A stretch of 64,000 nt of DNA from Lysinibacillus mangiferihumi (GTDB taxonomy: Bacteria; Bacillota; Bacilli; Bacillales_A; Planococcaceae). Below are positions 14,804 to 25,072 of this stretch, piece after piece. Position numbers and translations under genes: made by a program. Position 1 is the stretch's first letter, and every line of letters starts with the position of its first letter. The DNA is taken from NCBI RefSeq assembly GCF_003049665.1, contig NZ_PYWM01000018.1, positions 1-64,000 on the forward strand. The letters run 5' to 3'. Under the pieces are notes generated by a model. It was not told the DNA's origin and did not search any database. It saw only the letters and a list, made by a program, of their open reading frames with translations.

Positions 14804-17800
14804 ATGGCAGAAATCGGTTCTTTAGAAGTCAGTCTTAGTCTAAATGCAGCTAATTTTAACGGCTCGATTGCTCAAGTAAATAGAAGAATGACAGCAATGG
14901 GAAGTGAGCTAAGGGCTTTATCAGAAAGAGGAGATGCTTATGGTAGATCCGTAGAAGGTTTAGGCCAGAAGCAGAACATTCTAACTCGTCAATTCGATGC
15001 AGCAAGTATAAAGCTACAGGAGCAACGTAGACGTTACGATGAATTAGTGGCTAGTGGAACAGCGTCAGAAGCTGCAATTGAACGACAAGCAAATGCTGTT
15101 AACCGGGCACAAGCTGAATACAATCGATTGGAACGACAACTCGGAGAGGTAACAGAAGAATTGCGTGTTCAATCTTCCCAATGGACACAAGCAGGTCGAC
15201 AATTACAAGAAGTCGGTAATAAAATGCAAGCCATAGGGGGCAATCTCTCTTCACTAGGTAAAGACTTATCGATGAAAGTAACTGCGCCTATTGCTGCATT
15301 AGGTGCAGGTGCATTTAAAGCGGCCGTTGATTTTGAATCAGCTTTTGCAGGTGTTCGTAAAACTGTTAACACAAGCGAAGAAGGATTCAAAAAGCTTGAA
15401 CAAGGCATACGTGATATGGCGAAGGAACTACCCGCAAGTGCATCGGATATTGCTGCAGTGGCTGAATCAGCAGGTCAATTAGGGATTGCAGAAGATAAAA
15501 TTTTATCTTTCTCGCGGACAATTATTGATTTAGGGGAATCCACCAACTTAACACGCGAACAAGCAGCTACAGAGTTTGCTCGTTTTGCCAATATCGTAGG
15601 TATGAGCCAAGACAATTTTGATCGTTTAGGTTCTTCGATTGTTGGACTAGGTAACACAATGGCTACAACCGAAGCAGAAATCATGTCTATGGGGATGCGT
15701 CTAGCAGCGCAAGGTAAACAAGTAGGTATGTCAGAAGCGCAAATTATGGCGTTAGCAGGTACTATGTCCAGTTTAGGTATACAAGCTGAAATGGGTGGTA
15801 CTGCGATGACAACTGTGCTTAAAAAGATGCAAACAGCCGTAATGGATGGTGGCGCAGCTTTAGGTACGTGGGCTGAAGTCGCTCAAATGTCTAGTAGTGA
15901 ATTTAAGAAGCTTTATGACGAAAGTGCTATCAATGGTTTAGATGCTGTTATCAAAGGGCTTGCCACTATTTCTTCACGTGGTGAAAACCTTGCAGTAGTA
16001 CTAGAGGATATGGGCATCAAAGGTATATATGAATCAGATGTAATGATGCGTATGGCTGGAGCTAGTGAATTATTATCATCTGCAGTAGCTACGTCCACAG
16101 ATGCATGGAAAGAAAATACGGCATTATCAAACGAAGCTTCACAACGATATGCAACTACGGCATCTCAAATGGCAATGTTGAAAAATAAAATCGTGGATAT
16201 TGGAATCACTTTAGGTAACATCTTGATACCAATGGTAATGAGTGTACTTGATGTGATACAACCGTGGATTGAAAAATTCGCAACGCTTAGTGAAGGCACT
16301 CAAAAATTAATTGTTATTATCGCCGGAATAGCCGCAGCCATAGGACCAATAATTGTTGTGATTGGAACGCTCATATCCAGTATTGGGACTATTGTTTCTA
16401 CAGTTGGAACGTTTGCATTAGCAATAGGTGAGGCGGGCGGAATTGTAGCTTTACTGACTGCTAAACTATCATTTTTAGCACCTGTATTTACTGCACTGAC
16501 TGGCCCGATAGGATTAACTGTTGCAGCTATAGGCGGATTAACTATTGGTACGATTGCTTTCGCTAAGCATATGAGCAAAGATGCTTTACCAAGCGTCGAG
16601 CGTTTTGGCAAAGGCGTTTCTGATTCTACAAAAGAAGCACTTAATGGATTTTTTGATCTAAGTGAAGGTGCCTCGCAATCTGTCACAAATATGTATGTGA
16701 CGTCCACAAAAGTAACGACTGAAATGGCAAAAGAACTTACTTCTAAGTATGATCAAATGAATACTCAGATTGTGGATGGCATGAAGAAACGTAACGCTGA
16801 GCAAATGTCAGATTTAAAAGAGTTCTTTATGAATTCCTCGGCACTTACATCTGAAGAAGAAGAGAAGATAATTGCTGATACTAAAAAACGTAATGAGTAC
16901 AAAATTCAAGACCAGATAACCATGAATGAGATAGCAAAAGAAATTACTCAAAAGGCAGCTAATGAAAAAAGAGAATTAACAGAGCGCGAAAATGAAGTTC
17001 TCAATAACATCAACCAATTGATGAAAGAGAATGCTATAAGAACGTTCTCTGAAAGTGAATTAGAACAAAAAGTTATCTTCGAACGCATGAAAGAAAATGC
17101 TTCTATTATTTCAGCAGAACAAGCAGCAGAAGTTGTGAAAAATGCTGTAAAGCAAAAAGAAGAAGTAGTTAAGGAAGCGAATGAGACTTACGAAAAAAGA
17201 ATGGCCTCAATACTTCAAATGCGTGATGAAACAGGTGTTATCACTGCAGAGCAAGCCGATAAGATGATTGCTGAAGCAACAAGGGCTAAAGATCAAACTA
17301 TTTATTTAGCTGAAGAACAACACCTGAAAATTGTAGAAACCGCTCAAAAGCAAGCGGATGAACATGTTGAAAAAGTGAACTGGGAAACTGGTGAAATTTT
17401 ATCAAAGTGGGAAGTATTCAAGAATAAGCATTCCGAAATATTCGATTCGGTCGAAGAGTATTACAAAAAAGTTACTGATTCATTAAAGGAAATCACTTCT
17501 ACTGCTTATGAATATATCAAGACTACAGTTGAGGAGCATTTAAGCGGTGTCGTTGATTTTGTAAAAGAGCAACTTGATAAACTTAAAGATTTTTGGGATG
17601 AAAATGGCGAGGCAATATTCACTTTAGTTAAAGGCCATTTCGAAAACATTCAGTCCAATATAGAACTAGTAATGGGAATCATAAAAGGACACTTTCAAAT
17701 TATTTGGCCAATTATATCCGGAATAGTTAAAATCGCTTGGAACGCAATAAAATTAACCATTGGGAATACTTTAGATATAATTCTTGGCATTATCCAAACT

Positions 17801-19633
17801 GTCCTTAAATTAATTCAAGGTGACTGGAAAGGTGCTTGGGAAACCATTAAGGCAACTTCTGAAAAAATCATGAAAAACATCGTTCAGTTTTTCAAGGATA
17901 TAGATTTACTTCAAGTTGGTAAAGACATTATTCAGGGGTTAATTGATGGTATTGGTTCAATGGCAAAAGCTGTACGGGAAAAGGCTAAAAGTATTGCAGA
18001 CGGAATTGAAAAAGCTATACGTGGTAGATTAGACACTCATTCTCCATCCCGTGTAATGATTGCAGTAGGTAAAGATATTGGCGAAGGTCTAGCAGTAGGT
18101 ATTGAATCAACCCAAGCCCGTAATGAAAGTGCAATGAAAGAACTTGGCCAACTACTAGTTGATACAACAAAGTCCAACCAAGCTGAAGTAACTAAAATAG
18201 CAGATGAAGCTGAAAAAGAGCGTACTAAAATTCAACAAGATGCGGCTAAAAAGAAACTTGAAATTGAAAATAAATTAGGTGTAGATCTTAAAAAGGCAAA
18301 CAACACAATAAGCGCTAAGAAAAAAGGGGCTACAGCAAATGACAATATCAAGATTCAACAATTAAAAGAAAATGCGAATGCTAAGCTTGTGAAGCTTGAA
18401 CAAGACACGCAAGAAAAATTAAAAAAGGTCAACGACAAAGCTTGGTCTGATATGGTCAAAAAAGAAGAACAAGCGTCCAGTGAGCGATTGAAAGTTCTTA
18501 AACAATACATCGCTGACAAAGATTCAACAAACGAACTTTCATTGGCTACTGAACAACATATTTTAGAACAGTCATTAAAGTTCTTTAAAGATGGCACAGC
18601 AGAAAAAATTGAAGTTCAAAAAATGTATAAAAACGTGACAGAAAGTATCAATAAAGAAAAAGAGTCCATTGATAAAACTTACGTTGATAACGTTAAAAAA
18701 TTAAATGATGATTATATCAAAGAAGAAGAACGATTAACTAAGGTTTATCAAGACGAATTTGATAAGCGAAGAAATGCGTACTATTCATTTGCAGGTTTAT
18801 TCGATGAGATTGCACAACGAGATGTTACCGGTGCGACCCTTATAGCTGCTTTACAGTCTCAAGTTACGGCTTTTGAAGATTGGCAGAAGAATATAGCGAG
18901 TCTTGCTTCAAAGGGTATAAACGAAGGGCTACTGGCTGAACTACAAGCAATGGGGCCTAAAGCCGGTGCAGAGATAGCAGCATTAAATACTTTGACAGAA
19001 GAACAATTGGCCGAGTATACAGGACTGTGGAAGACAAAGAATGAACAAGCGCGGACTCAAACTGAATCAGAGCTTACAGAGTTGAAACAAAATACAGAAA
19101 AACAAATCAATGAGTTAAAAACAAAAACTGCCGAACAGTTACGTATTTATCAAAATGAGTGGCGTAACAGCATGATTGCATTAAAGGGTAATGTGAAAAC
19201 GGAAATGGCTGAAATGCCTAACATTGGTGTTTTTGCTGTCAGTGGTTTGATTGAGGGTATGATGTCTAAGCAAGGGGATTTGTTGAATGCTGCACAATCG
19301 CTTGCTGCTATTGTTTCAAGTGCATTTACAACTGCATTAGATATTCATAGTCCATCACGTGTTATGCGTGGTTATGGTGTGAATATTGGTGAGGGTCTTG
19401 TATTGGGTATCAATGATATGGTTGGAAAGGTTGCAGGAGCTACCAATCGATTAGCGAAAGCTGTAACAGATGGTTCTTATAAATCGGGACCAGGAACAAC
19501 TACATCGTCTTCCACAACACACAATACAGAAAATAACTATAACCTAACAGTGAATAGTCCTAAACCACTGGATCCATACGAAACAGCTAGATTAAGCAAA
19601 AACGGTTGGAAAGAGATTGCATTACAAATTTGA
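14804..19633 (+). CDS. Tail tape measure protein
   Basis: A 1609-residue protein, the longest gene here, setting tail length. The order is: a coiled-coil N-terminus (residues 1-130), a TP901-type core (about 150-450, starting ALGAGAFKAAVDFESAFAGV), hydrophobic membrane-active stretches near 480-580 (LIVIIAGIAAAIGPIIVVIG), then long charged coiled coils. The C-terminal third has two copies of a motif, LDTHSPSRVM and LDIHSPSRVM, each followed by GxxIGEGL, hinting at an internal duplication. No lytic transglycosylase or peptidase domain is seen. Start chosen at ATG after AAGGTGGTGAG. Confidence 0.95.
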   Translation: MAEIGSLEVSLSLNAANFNGSIAQVNRRMTAMGSELRALSERGDAYGRSVEGLGQKQNILTRQFDAASIKLQEQRRRYDELVASGTASEAAIERQANAVNRAQAEYNRLERQLGEVTEELRVQSSQWTQAGRQLQEVGNKMQAIGGNLSSLGKDLSMKVTAPIAALGAGAFKAAVDFESAFAGVRKTVNTSEEGFKKLEQGIRDMAKELPASASDIAAVAESAGQLGIAEDKILSFSRTIIDLGESTNLTREQAATEFARFANIVGMSQDNFDRLGSSIVGLGNTMATTEAEIMSMGMRLAAQGKQVGMSEAQIMALAGTMSSLGIQAEMGGTAMTTVLKKMQTAVMDGGAALGTWAEVAQMSSSEFKKLYDESAINGLDAVIKGLATISSRGENLAVVLEDMGIKGIYESDVMMRMAGASELLSSAVATSTDAWKENTALSNEASQRYATTASQMAMLKNKIVDIGITLGNILIPMVMSVLDVIQPWIEKFATLSEGTQKLIVIIAGIAAAIGPIIVVIGTLISSIGTIVSTVGTFALAIGEAGGIVALLTAKLSFLAPVFTALTGPIGLTVAAIGGLTIGTIAFAKHMSKDALPSVERFGKGVSDSTKEALNGFFDLSEGASQSVTNMYVTSTKVTTEMAKELTSKYDQMNTQIVDGMKKRNAEQMSDLKEFFMNSSALTSEEEEKIIADTKKRNEYKIQDQITMNEIAKEITQKAANEKRELTERENEVLNNINQLMKENAIRTFSESELEQKVIFERMKENASIISAEQAAEVVKNAVKQKEEVVKEANETYEKRMASILQMRDETGVITAEQADKMIAEATRAKDQTIYLAEEQHLKIVETAQKQADEHVEKVNWETGEILSKWEVFKNKHSEIFDSVEEYYKKVTDSLKEITSTAYEYIKTTVEEHLSGVVDFVKEQLDKLKDFWDENGEAIFTLVKGHFENIQSNIELVMGIIKGHFQIIWPIISGIVKIAWNAIKLTIGNTLDIILGIIQTVLKLIQGDWKGAWETIKATSEKIMKNIVQFFKDIDLLQVGKDIIQGLIDGIGSMAKAVREKAKSIADGIEKAIRGRLDTHSPSRVMIAVGKDIGEGLAVGIESTQARNESAMKELGQLLVDTTKSNQAEVTKIADEAEKERTKIQQDAAKKKLEIENKLGVDLKKANNTISAKKKGATANDNIKIQQLKENANAKLVKLEQDTQEKLKKVNDKAWSDMVKKEEQASSERLKVLKQYIADKDSTNELSLATEQHILEQSLKFFKDGTAEKIEVQKMYKNVTESINKEKESIDKTYVDNVKKLNDDYIKEEERLTKVYQDEFDKRRNAYYSFAGLFDEIAQRDVTGATLIAALQSQVTAFEDWQKNIASLASKGINEGLLAELQAMGPKAGAEIAALNTLTEEQLAEYTGLWKTKNEQARTQTESELTELKQNTEKQINELKTKTAEQLRIYQNEWRNSMIALKGNVKTEMAEMPNIGVFAVSGLIEGMMSKQGDLLNAAQSLAAIVSSAFTTALDIHSPSRVMRGYGVNIGEGLVLGINDMVGKVAGATNRLAKAVTDGSYKSGPGTTTSSSTTHNTENNYNLTVNSPKPLDPYETARLSKNGWKEIALQI

Positions 19634-19648
19634 TAGCGAGGTGAAAAT

Positions 19649-20527
19649 GTGAGAACATCATTTGGCTTTAATGAAAAATTAATCTTCCACAATAACAAGG
19701 GACAGTCACTTGAAATATCAGTGACGAGTCCTTTTTTCTTGCAATCAGCAGACGGTATTGACTCGTTAGAAAATGAATTTTACAACGTTAAAAACTATAA
19801 CGAAGATGGCACAAATATTAAAGGTTCCAGTGTTCGTGAAAGAAATATTGTTGTGGGGGGCCAGTTGAGACGACAGGATAAAGAAATGAATCGGCAAAAG
19901 TTAATTCGTTTCTTTAATCCAAAAAACAAGTTTACATTAGAGTACACAAACGGTGACTTCACTCGCTTTATCGATTGTCGTGTTGAAAAATCGCCTATCG
20001 TCAGTAAACATATATGGCCCGAGTTTATGATTTCGTTTTTATGCCCGAATCCTTGGTGGTACACAGAAGAACAAAAATATGAAATTGCTATGTGGGTGGC
20101 AGCCTTTGAATTTGAGCTTGAAATAGACGCGGAAGGAGACGGTATTGAAATGGGTTATCGTGAGCCGAATAATGTAGTCAACGTGTTCAATGATAGCGAT
20201 ACAGCCTCTCCTTTACGTATTCAATTTAAAGCCATCGGAAGTGTGGTTAATCCGTACATCGAGGTAGTGGATACAGGAAGAATTGTAAAAATAGAAGCTA
20301 CCTTAAAAGGTGGGGACGTTGTTACCGTTAATACAAAGCGTGGAGATGAGTATGCCATTCTGGAACGTAATGGCCAACAAATAAATTATTTCAATTACCT
20401 TTCATATGACTCCGACATTCAACTAAGTGTAGATGTTGGCGACAACTTGATTCGTTATGATGCTGCTGAATTTGTATCTAATTTAGAGGTGTCTATTTAC
20501 TTCACACCTCAATTCGTGGGGGTGTAG
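19649..20527 (+). CDS. Distal tail protein (Dit)
   Basis: A 292-residue siphovirus distal tail protein. The N-terminal half (FGFNEKLIFHNNKGQSLEIS ... VRERNIVVGGQLRRQDKEMN ... FISFLCPNPWW) is the tube-like domain that forms the hexameric hub of the baseplate. The C-terminal half is a galectin-like beta domain. GTG start after GCGAGGTGAAAAT. Position directly after the tape measure is canonical. Confidence 0.9.
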   Translation: MRTSFGFNEKLIFHNNKGQSLEISVTSPFFLQSADGIDSLENEFYNVKNYNEDGTNIKGSSVRERNIVVGGQLRRQDKEMNRQKLIRFFNPKNKFTLEYTNGDFTRFIDCRVEKSPIVSKHIWPEFMISFLCPNPWWYTEEQKYEIAMWVAAFEFELEIDAEGDGIEMGYREPNNVVNVFNDSDTASPLRIQFKAIGSVVNPYIEVVDTGRIVKIEATLKGGDVVTVNTKRGDEYAILERNGQQINYFNYLSYDSDIQLSVDVGDNLIRYDAAEFVSNLEVSIYFTPQFVGV

Positions 20528-20529
20528 CG

Positions 20530-21627
20530 ATGCTTTATGTATGTAATGAGAAATTTGAACGTTTAGGGTACATTGGCAACTTCTCATATTTACTGTGGAG
20601 GAAAAAGTATGGTCCTGGTAGTGAGGCGGAAGTACATGTTGATGTAACACCTAAAAATATTGAGTTGTTGAAAAATGGTAATATTATTTTCCGCCAAGAT
20701 GATAACGAAGCTATGTATATTTATTATCGTCAATTCGATGATAGTAATGGTGTAGATCAATTGGTTATCAAATGCTTCTCTCTTACACGATGGACAGACC
20801 GAAGAATCCTGTGGAAGCAATATGATTTTAATGATACTCCTGAAAAAATCATGAGGCAAAGCATCATTGAAAATATGATTAGTCCTACTGATTCAGCACG
20901 TAAAATTCCACAGGTACAACTTGCTATGGTAAAAAATATCGGTAAAGCCATTCAACAACAAATATCCTATAAGCAAGTTTTTGAGGTGTGTGAAAATTTA
21001 TGTACCACTCATGATGTTGGAATGCGCTGTTTATTCGATGGACGAACACTCAAATATGATTTTTACGAAGGGACAGACAGAACCATTAATCAAAGTTTGA
21101 ATCCTCGTATTATCTTATCAAAGAATCGTAGTAACTTGCTTAAACGAACGTACGAGGATGCAGATAATGATTTGAAAACAACAGCTCTTATAGGCGGTGC
21201 TGGTGAAGGTACAGCTCGTAAGATGGCGAGCATCGGAACATCTATTACAGGGTTAAACCGACGTGAAATATTTATCGATGCACGGGAAATTTCCGATACA
21301 AGGGACGGTGACGGCGAGCAGATACCGATTCCATACGGTGAATACAACAATTTACTTGTAGCTAAAGGCAACGAAAAGATAGCCGAATATACAGAGTTCA
21401 TCGGCTTTGATTGCGAGTTAGATGTGACCAAAGAAAATACAAAATACAATGAAGATTTCTTCTTGGGTGATTTAGTCACGATTAAAGATGATGATTTAGG
21501 AATTTTAATGAATAGCCGTGTGATGCAAGCAGATGAAGTATTTCAGGAGGATGGTAAATCAATCTACGTGACGGTTGGTAAATCAGTGCCTACCCTTCCA
21601 CAGGCTATTAAAAGGATGGTGAAGTAG
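20530..21627 (+). CDS. Tail-associated protein (Tal/ReqiPepy6 gp37-like)
   Basis: A 365-residue baseplate hub protein. LYVCNEKFERLGYIGNFSYL, WRKKYGPGSEAEVHV, then ISYKQVFEVCENLCTTHDVG and FFLGDLVTIKDDDLGI match the gp37-like family, which corresponds to the gp27-like core of the tail spike. There is no extra enzymatic C-terminus, so this is a short form that plugs the tail. It lies 2 bases after the Dit stop. Confidence 0.85.
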   Translation: MLYVCNEKFERLGYIGNFSYLLWRKKYGPGSEAEVHVDVTPKNIELLKNGNIIFRQDDNEAMYIYYRQFDDSNGVDQLVIKCFSLTRWTDRRILWKQYDFNDTPEKIMRQSIIENMISPTDSARKIPQVQLAMVKNIGKAIQQQISYKQVFEVCENLCTTHDVGMRCLFDGRTLKYDFYEGTDRTINQSLNPRIILSKNRSNLLKRTYEDADNDLKTTALIGGAGEGTARKMASIGTSITGLNRREIFIDAREISDTRDGDGEQIPIPYGEYNNLLVAKGNEKIAEYTEFIGFDCELDVTKENTKYNEDFFLGDLVTIKDDDLGILMNSRVMQADEVFQEDGKSIYVTVGKSVPTLPQAIKRMVK

Positions 21628-21629
21628 TA

Positions 21630-22496
21630 ATGATGAGATTTGGAATGTTTAACTCTATTAATGGAGATAGAAAATACAAAGCAGAAGATTTTGCCCAGTA
21701 CTTTGCCACGTTTATCGGCAATGGTATTTTCGTTAAACCTTCTGATTGTTTACAGGTAATGGCTGTTTCTAATACCATGAAAGTTATTATCAGACCAGGT
21801 AAAGCGTGGATTAACGGATATTATTTAATTAATGATGAGGATTATAGTTTATCACTAGCAGTTGGTGATACATCGCTTAACCGCATTGATCGCATTGTTA
21901 TACGATTAGATTTCCTCCAAAGAAAGATGAGTGTGGAAGTCAAGAAAGGTACATTATCAGCAACTCCAGTAGCTCCTACATTAAAACGTGATGCAGATGT
22001 TTATGAATTAGCTTTAGCTGATATTTATATTGCAAAAGGAGCATTAACAATTACACAAGCATCTATTACAGATACACGATTAAATAATAGCCTTTGCGGT
22101 ATGATGCATGCAGTTGTAAATCAAGTAGACACAACTACAATCTTTAATCAATACCAATCATGGTTTAATAGCTATAGTGTCACAAAGGCAAATGAATTTG
22201 CAGAATGGCAGACCAATGTAACAACAGCTTTAGAAGCTTGGATTGATGCACAAGAAAAAGATTTTATAGACTGGAGACGTGCGGAAGAAGCACTATTTCT
22301 TGCTTGGTTTGAAACTATAAAAGGTAAATTAAGTGAGGATGCAGCAGGAAATTTATATAACATGATTGAGGAACACAAAAATACCGCACTACCTCATAAG
22401 TTTTTAGATACAACAGATAACAAAAATTACAAATATGGATTTAAGACCAATCAAGCAAAGGATGGTCTTATTTTTGTTTATGAGGAGGTTTTATAA
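21630..22496 (+). CDS. Baseplate/tail fibre-type structural protein
   Basis: A 288-residue protein. The N-terminal domain reads MMRFGMFNSINGDRKYKAED ... FVKPSDCLQVMAV ... IRPGKAWINGYY ... DRIVIRLDFLQR, a frequent phage structural module that attaches receptor-binding parts to the baseplate. Residues about 165-245 are helical (NQYQSWFNSYSVTKANEFAE), suggesting a trimeric stalk. The C-terminus is a short beta region. Probably an upper baseplate or fibre protein; target receptor unknown. Confidence 0.75.
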   Translation: MMRFGMFNSINGDRKYKAEDFAQYFATFIGNGIFVKPSDCLQVMAVSNTMKVIIRPGKAWINGYYLINDEDYSLSLAVGDTSLNRIDRIVIRLDFLQRKMSVEVKKGTLSATPVAPTLKRDADVYELALADIYIAKGALTITQASITDTRLNNSLCGMMHAVVNQVDTTTIFNQYQSWFNSYSVTKANEFAEWQTNVTTALEAWIDAQEKDFIDWRRAEEALFLAWFETIKGKLSEDAAGNLYNMIEEHKNTALPHKFLDTTDNKNYKYGFKTNQAKDGLIFVYEEVL

Positions 22497-22996
22497 TGCC
22501 AGAAATTAATTTACCTACAAAGGCAACACAAGATGCTATAAAAACAAATGTAGATAATGTAAATACAAATGTAACAAGTGTTAAGAATGACGTTGCTATA
22601 GTTAAAACAAATGTGGCAACAGTAAACACTAATGTAAATACACTAAACACTAATGTAGGTACTCCTACTTCATCCGCAAGTAGTTCCACAAGTGGGAATG
22701 CTCACGCTAAATTAAATTGGCTGTTAACTAATTTACAAACATTGGTGTCGGGTCGAGTAGTTAAGAGTATACAAAGAGGAATGCGGTCACGTGAAGAAGT
22801 GCCGGATGATACAGTTAGCATTTCCACAGTGGATGTTAGTAAAACTATAGTGCTTCTTGATGGACGCAAAGAATCATCAAATGGAGCCGTACCAGTGATG
22901 TTGAGAAGTCTATCGTCCACTTCGTTTACCGTAACTTCGAATGTTGGTGGAACCTCTAGATATGACTATTCTTGGCAAGTAATTGAATTTTATTAA
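22496..22996 (+). CDS. Short tail fibre-like protein with N-terminal repeats
   Basis: A 166-residue protein. The N-terminal 45 residues are a low-complexity coiled stretch built on repeats such as VNTNV and VKTNVATV, encoded by ACAAATGTA-like DNA repeats. A Ser-rich linker is followed by a beta-rich C-terminal domain with SIQRG, STVDVSKTIVLLDG and YDYSWQVIEFY, typical of distal fibre tips. The start overlaps the previous stop (TAATG). Probably a trimeric receptor-contacting protein. Confidence 0.65.
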   Translation: MPEINLPTKATQDAIKTNVDNVNTNVTSVKNDVAIVKTNVATVNTNVNTLNTNVGTPTSSASSSTSGNAHAKLNWLLTNLQTLVSGRVVKSIQRGMRSREEVPDDTVSISTVDVSKTIVLLDGRKESSNGAVPVMLRSLSSTSFTVTSNVGGTSRYDYSWQVIEFY

Positions 22997-23008
22997 GGGA
23001 GTGGTTAA

Positions 23009-23275
23009 ATGTTTATATACGCACAATTAAATAATGAAGATATTGTTGTTGGTATAAGTCAATTAAGTGGAAAAGTAGATAATGACAACATGATATTAAT
23101 TAATGATTTAAAAGTTGTAATGGGAAGTACTTATAATAGACAAACAGGCGAATTTACGCCACCTGTTATTTCTGAACCAACGCCAAACGAACCTCAACCA
23201 ACATTAGAAGAAATGCAGGCTCAAACATTATTAAATACTGAAGTATTAATTGCAATGAAAAATATCGGAGTGTAG
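23009..23275 (+). CDS. Small tail protein (88 aa)
   Basis: A small protein with a beta N-terminus (MFIYAQLNNEDIVVGISQLSG) followed by a Pro/Glu-rich linker and a helical end (LEEMQAQTLLNTEVLIAMKN). Such bipartite proteins are common after tail fibre genes and before XkdX-like peptides. GGGAGTGG precedes the ATG. Exact role unknown. Confidence 0.6.
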   Translation: MFIYAQLNNEDIVVGISQLSGKVDNDNMILINDLKVVMGSTYNRQTGEFTPPVISEPTPNEPQPTLEEMQAQTLLNTEVLIAMKNIGV

Positions 23276-23287
23276 GGAGGAACAAAT

Positions 23288-23470
23288 ATGAATATTGTAT
23301 ATCGTGCTGCGGAGTTATTAATCACTAGTCCGGGATGTAACTATGATGTAATGGCAACAAATTTAAGTTTACTTATGTTAAATAAACAAGTCAGTCAAGA
23401 GGAGTATTCGAAGTTATGTGCATTAATGAACGAACAGCAAAATAAAGTATCAGAAGCAACGCAAGCATAA
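23288..23470 (+). CDS. XkdX-like small protein (60 aa)
   Basis: A short helical protein (RAAELLITSPGCNYDVMATN ... LSLLMLNKQVSQEEYSKLCA). The size and place (after the fibre genes, before holin) resemble XkdX-type proteins, but the sequence match is loose. AGGGAGGAACAAAT is a strong ribosome binding site. A terminator follows 20 bases downstream. Confidence 0.5.
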   Translation: MNIVYRAAELLITSPGCNYDVMATNLSLLMLNKQVSQEEYSKLCALMNEQQNKVSEATQA

Positions 23471-23489
23471 GCTTAGCGTTATTTTTATG

Positions 23490-23517
23490 CCCTCCACTTT
23501 GTGGAGAGCTTTTATTA
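23490..23517 (+). terminator. Intrinsic terminator before the lysis genes
   Basis: A perfect CTCCAC / GTGGAG stem with a TTT loop, followed by AGCTTTTATTAT. Confidence 0.7.
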
Positions 23518-23537
23518 TGCGAAAAGGAAGTGTTGTA

Positions 23538-23831
23538 ATGGAATTAACAGCTATCGTAGGTGTGCTAAGTGCTTTGTTTGGAATGCTTTTCACATACCTC
23601 GCATTTTTGAAAAACAGAGATAAAGACGTGCAACAAAGTGCTGCAGAATCAGCGGTTATCAGTACGAAATTAGATTCAATTAATAATGGTGTGGAAAACA
23701 TACGAGTGGACATGAAAGTCGAGCAAAAGGCACGTATGGACTTATCAGAACGTGTTACACGCGTTGAAGAATCAAGTAAGCAAGCACACAAACGAATCGA
23801 TGAATTGGGGGATAAAGTGTATGAAAATTAA
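23538..23831 (+). CDS. Membrane-anchored lysis accessory protein (XhlA-like)
   Basis: A 97-residue protein. One N-terminal membrane segment (TAIVGVLSALFGMLFTYLAF) is followed by a positively charged stop and a long coiled coil (VQQSAAESAVISTKLDSINN ... RVTRVEESSKQAHKRIDELG). The layout resembles XhlA-type holin partners, which sit next to holin and amidase genes. AAAGGAAGTG precedes the ATG at 23538; upstream frame extension runs through a terminator and is rejected. It overlaps the holin gene by 11 bases. Confidence 0.65.
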   Translation: MELTAIVGVLSALFGMLFTYLAFLKNRDKDVQQSAAESAVISTKLDSINNGVENIRVDMKVEQKARMDLSERVTRVEESSKQAHKRIDELGDKVYEN

Positions 23832-24084
23832 TTGGAAAGTACGTTTACAACACAAACAATTTTGGGTGTCTTTAATTGCATTATTACTTGTGCTTGCGAA
23901 TCAAATCGCAGGCATTTTTAATGTCGATATTACGATTTACAATGAGCAAATTACAGCCATTTCAGAGACGATTCTAAGCATTTTAGGCTTACTTGGTATT
24001 ATCATTGACCCAACAACAAAAGGCGTTTCAGATAGTACACAAGCATTGTATTACGATACACCAAAGGACGGTGAAACAAAATGA
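23821..24084 (+). CDS. Holin (phi LC3 family)
   Basis: An 87-residue inner-membrane protein with two hydrophobic segments (QFWVSLIALLLVLANQIAGI and ISETILSILGLLGIIIDPTT) and the family's C-terminal pattern GVSDSTQALYYD. Holins of this type form lesions that release the endolysin at the end of infection. It starts inside the XhlA-like gene and overlaps the amidase gene by 4 bases, so the three are translated together. Confidence 0.9.
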   Translation: MKINWKVRLQHKQFWVSLIALLLVLANQIAGIFNVDITIYNEQITAISETILSILGLLGIIIDPTTKGVSDSTQALYYDTPKDGETK

Positions 24085-24854
24085 CTTATGTTATCGAACA
24101 ACGCATAATGTCAGGATTGCCGAACTACTCTTTAACTACAGTTAAATATGTTATTGCGCATGAATCCGGTAATGCCAAAAACAATGGTCCGAATGCATTA
24201 GAAAATGAATTAGCCTTTATGAATCGTAATAAAGCAAATGCCTTTACATCACATTGGGTTGGAGATGGCGGTAAAATTGTACAAGTTGCCCCAGTCAATA
24301 AATTGCAATATGGTTGTGGACCTAAAGGCAATCCACTTAGCTATGCCCAAGTAGAATTGGCACGTACAGCTGATAAGGAGCAGTTTAAAAAGGACTATGC
24401 AGCTTATATTTGGTTATTACGAAAACTTGCTAAAGACGCTGGCATACCTATTGTGCTAGATGGTAGTGGCAATGGTATCAAGTCACATCGATGGATTACA
24501 AATAATTTAGGTGGCACTACACATGTAGATCCGTATGCGTATTTAGCAAGTATGGGAATTACAGAAGCACAATTTAAACGAGACATACAAAACGGATTAA
24601 ACGAGGAGGGCCTAACAGTGGACCAATATAATGAATTGAAAAAGGAAATTAAAACATTACAAGGCTTAATTGCAGAAAAAGCAAATCTACAATCTGAATC
24701 AGAGGTAGCATCGTCACATAAAGAGGCTTGGGAATGGGCCATTAAAGAAGGTATTATTAAAGGTGACGGCAAAAGCATGAATCCTACAGGCGCGCTTACA
24801 CGTCAACAAATGGCAACAATGCTTAAAAGATACCACGATAAATTTAATAAGTAG
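24081..24854 (+). CDS. Endolysin, N-acetylmuramoyl-L-alanine amidase
   Basis: A 257-residue lysin. Residues 1-160 are an Amidase_2 domain: YVIAHESG with His27, TSHW with His58, and THVDPYAYL with His148 and Asp150, the zinc ligands and catalytic residues. It cleaves between muramic acid and L-alanine. The C-terminus (about 213-255: KEAWEWAIKEGIIKGDGKSM ... LTRQQMATMLKRY) looks like a single SLH-type wall-binding repeat. There is no signal peptide, so it depends on the holin. Confidence 0.93.
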   Translation: MTYVIEQRIMSGLPNYSLTTVKYVIAHESGNAKNNGPNALENELAFMNRNKANAFTSHWVGDGGKIVQVAPVNKLQYGCGPKGNPLSYAQVELARTADKEQFKKDYAAYIWLLRKLAKDAGIPIVLDGSGNGIKSHRWITNNLGGTTHVDPYAYLASMGITEAQFKRDIQNGLNEEGLTVDQYNELKKEIKTLQGLIAEKANLQSESEVASSHKEAWEWAIKEGIIKGDGKSMNPTGALTRQQMATMLKRYHDKFNK

Positions 24855-25072
24855 TGTTTGCAAAATCAGAGTTATTAATCGTTATAGAATGTTTTTTATT
24901 ATTTATTACACAAATATTTGCGTTTATAATGAATCTTTTGATAAAAAAATGCTATTGAAGAAAATGTTAGGTGAAAATTATTGTATTTTTAATTATCTTA
25001 TGTGTTATAAGACCTAAAAATGATCGAAATACTTGAAAACAAGTCTTATTAAGTGTTTAATAAGGGTAAGCA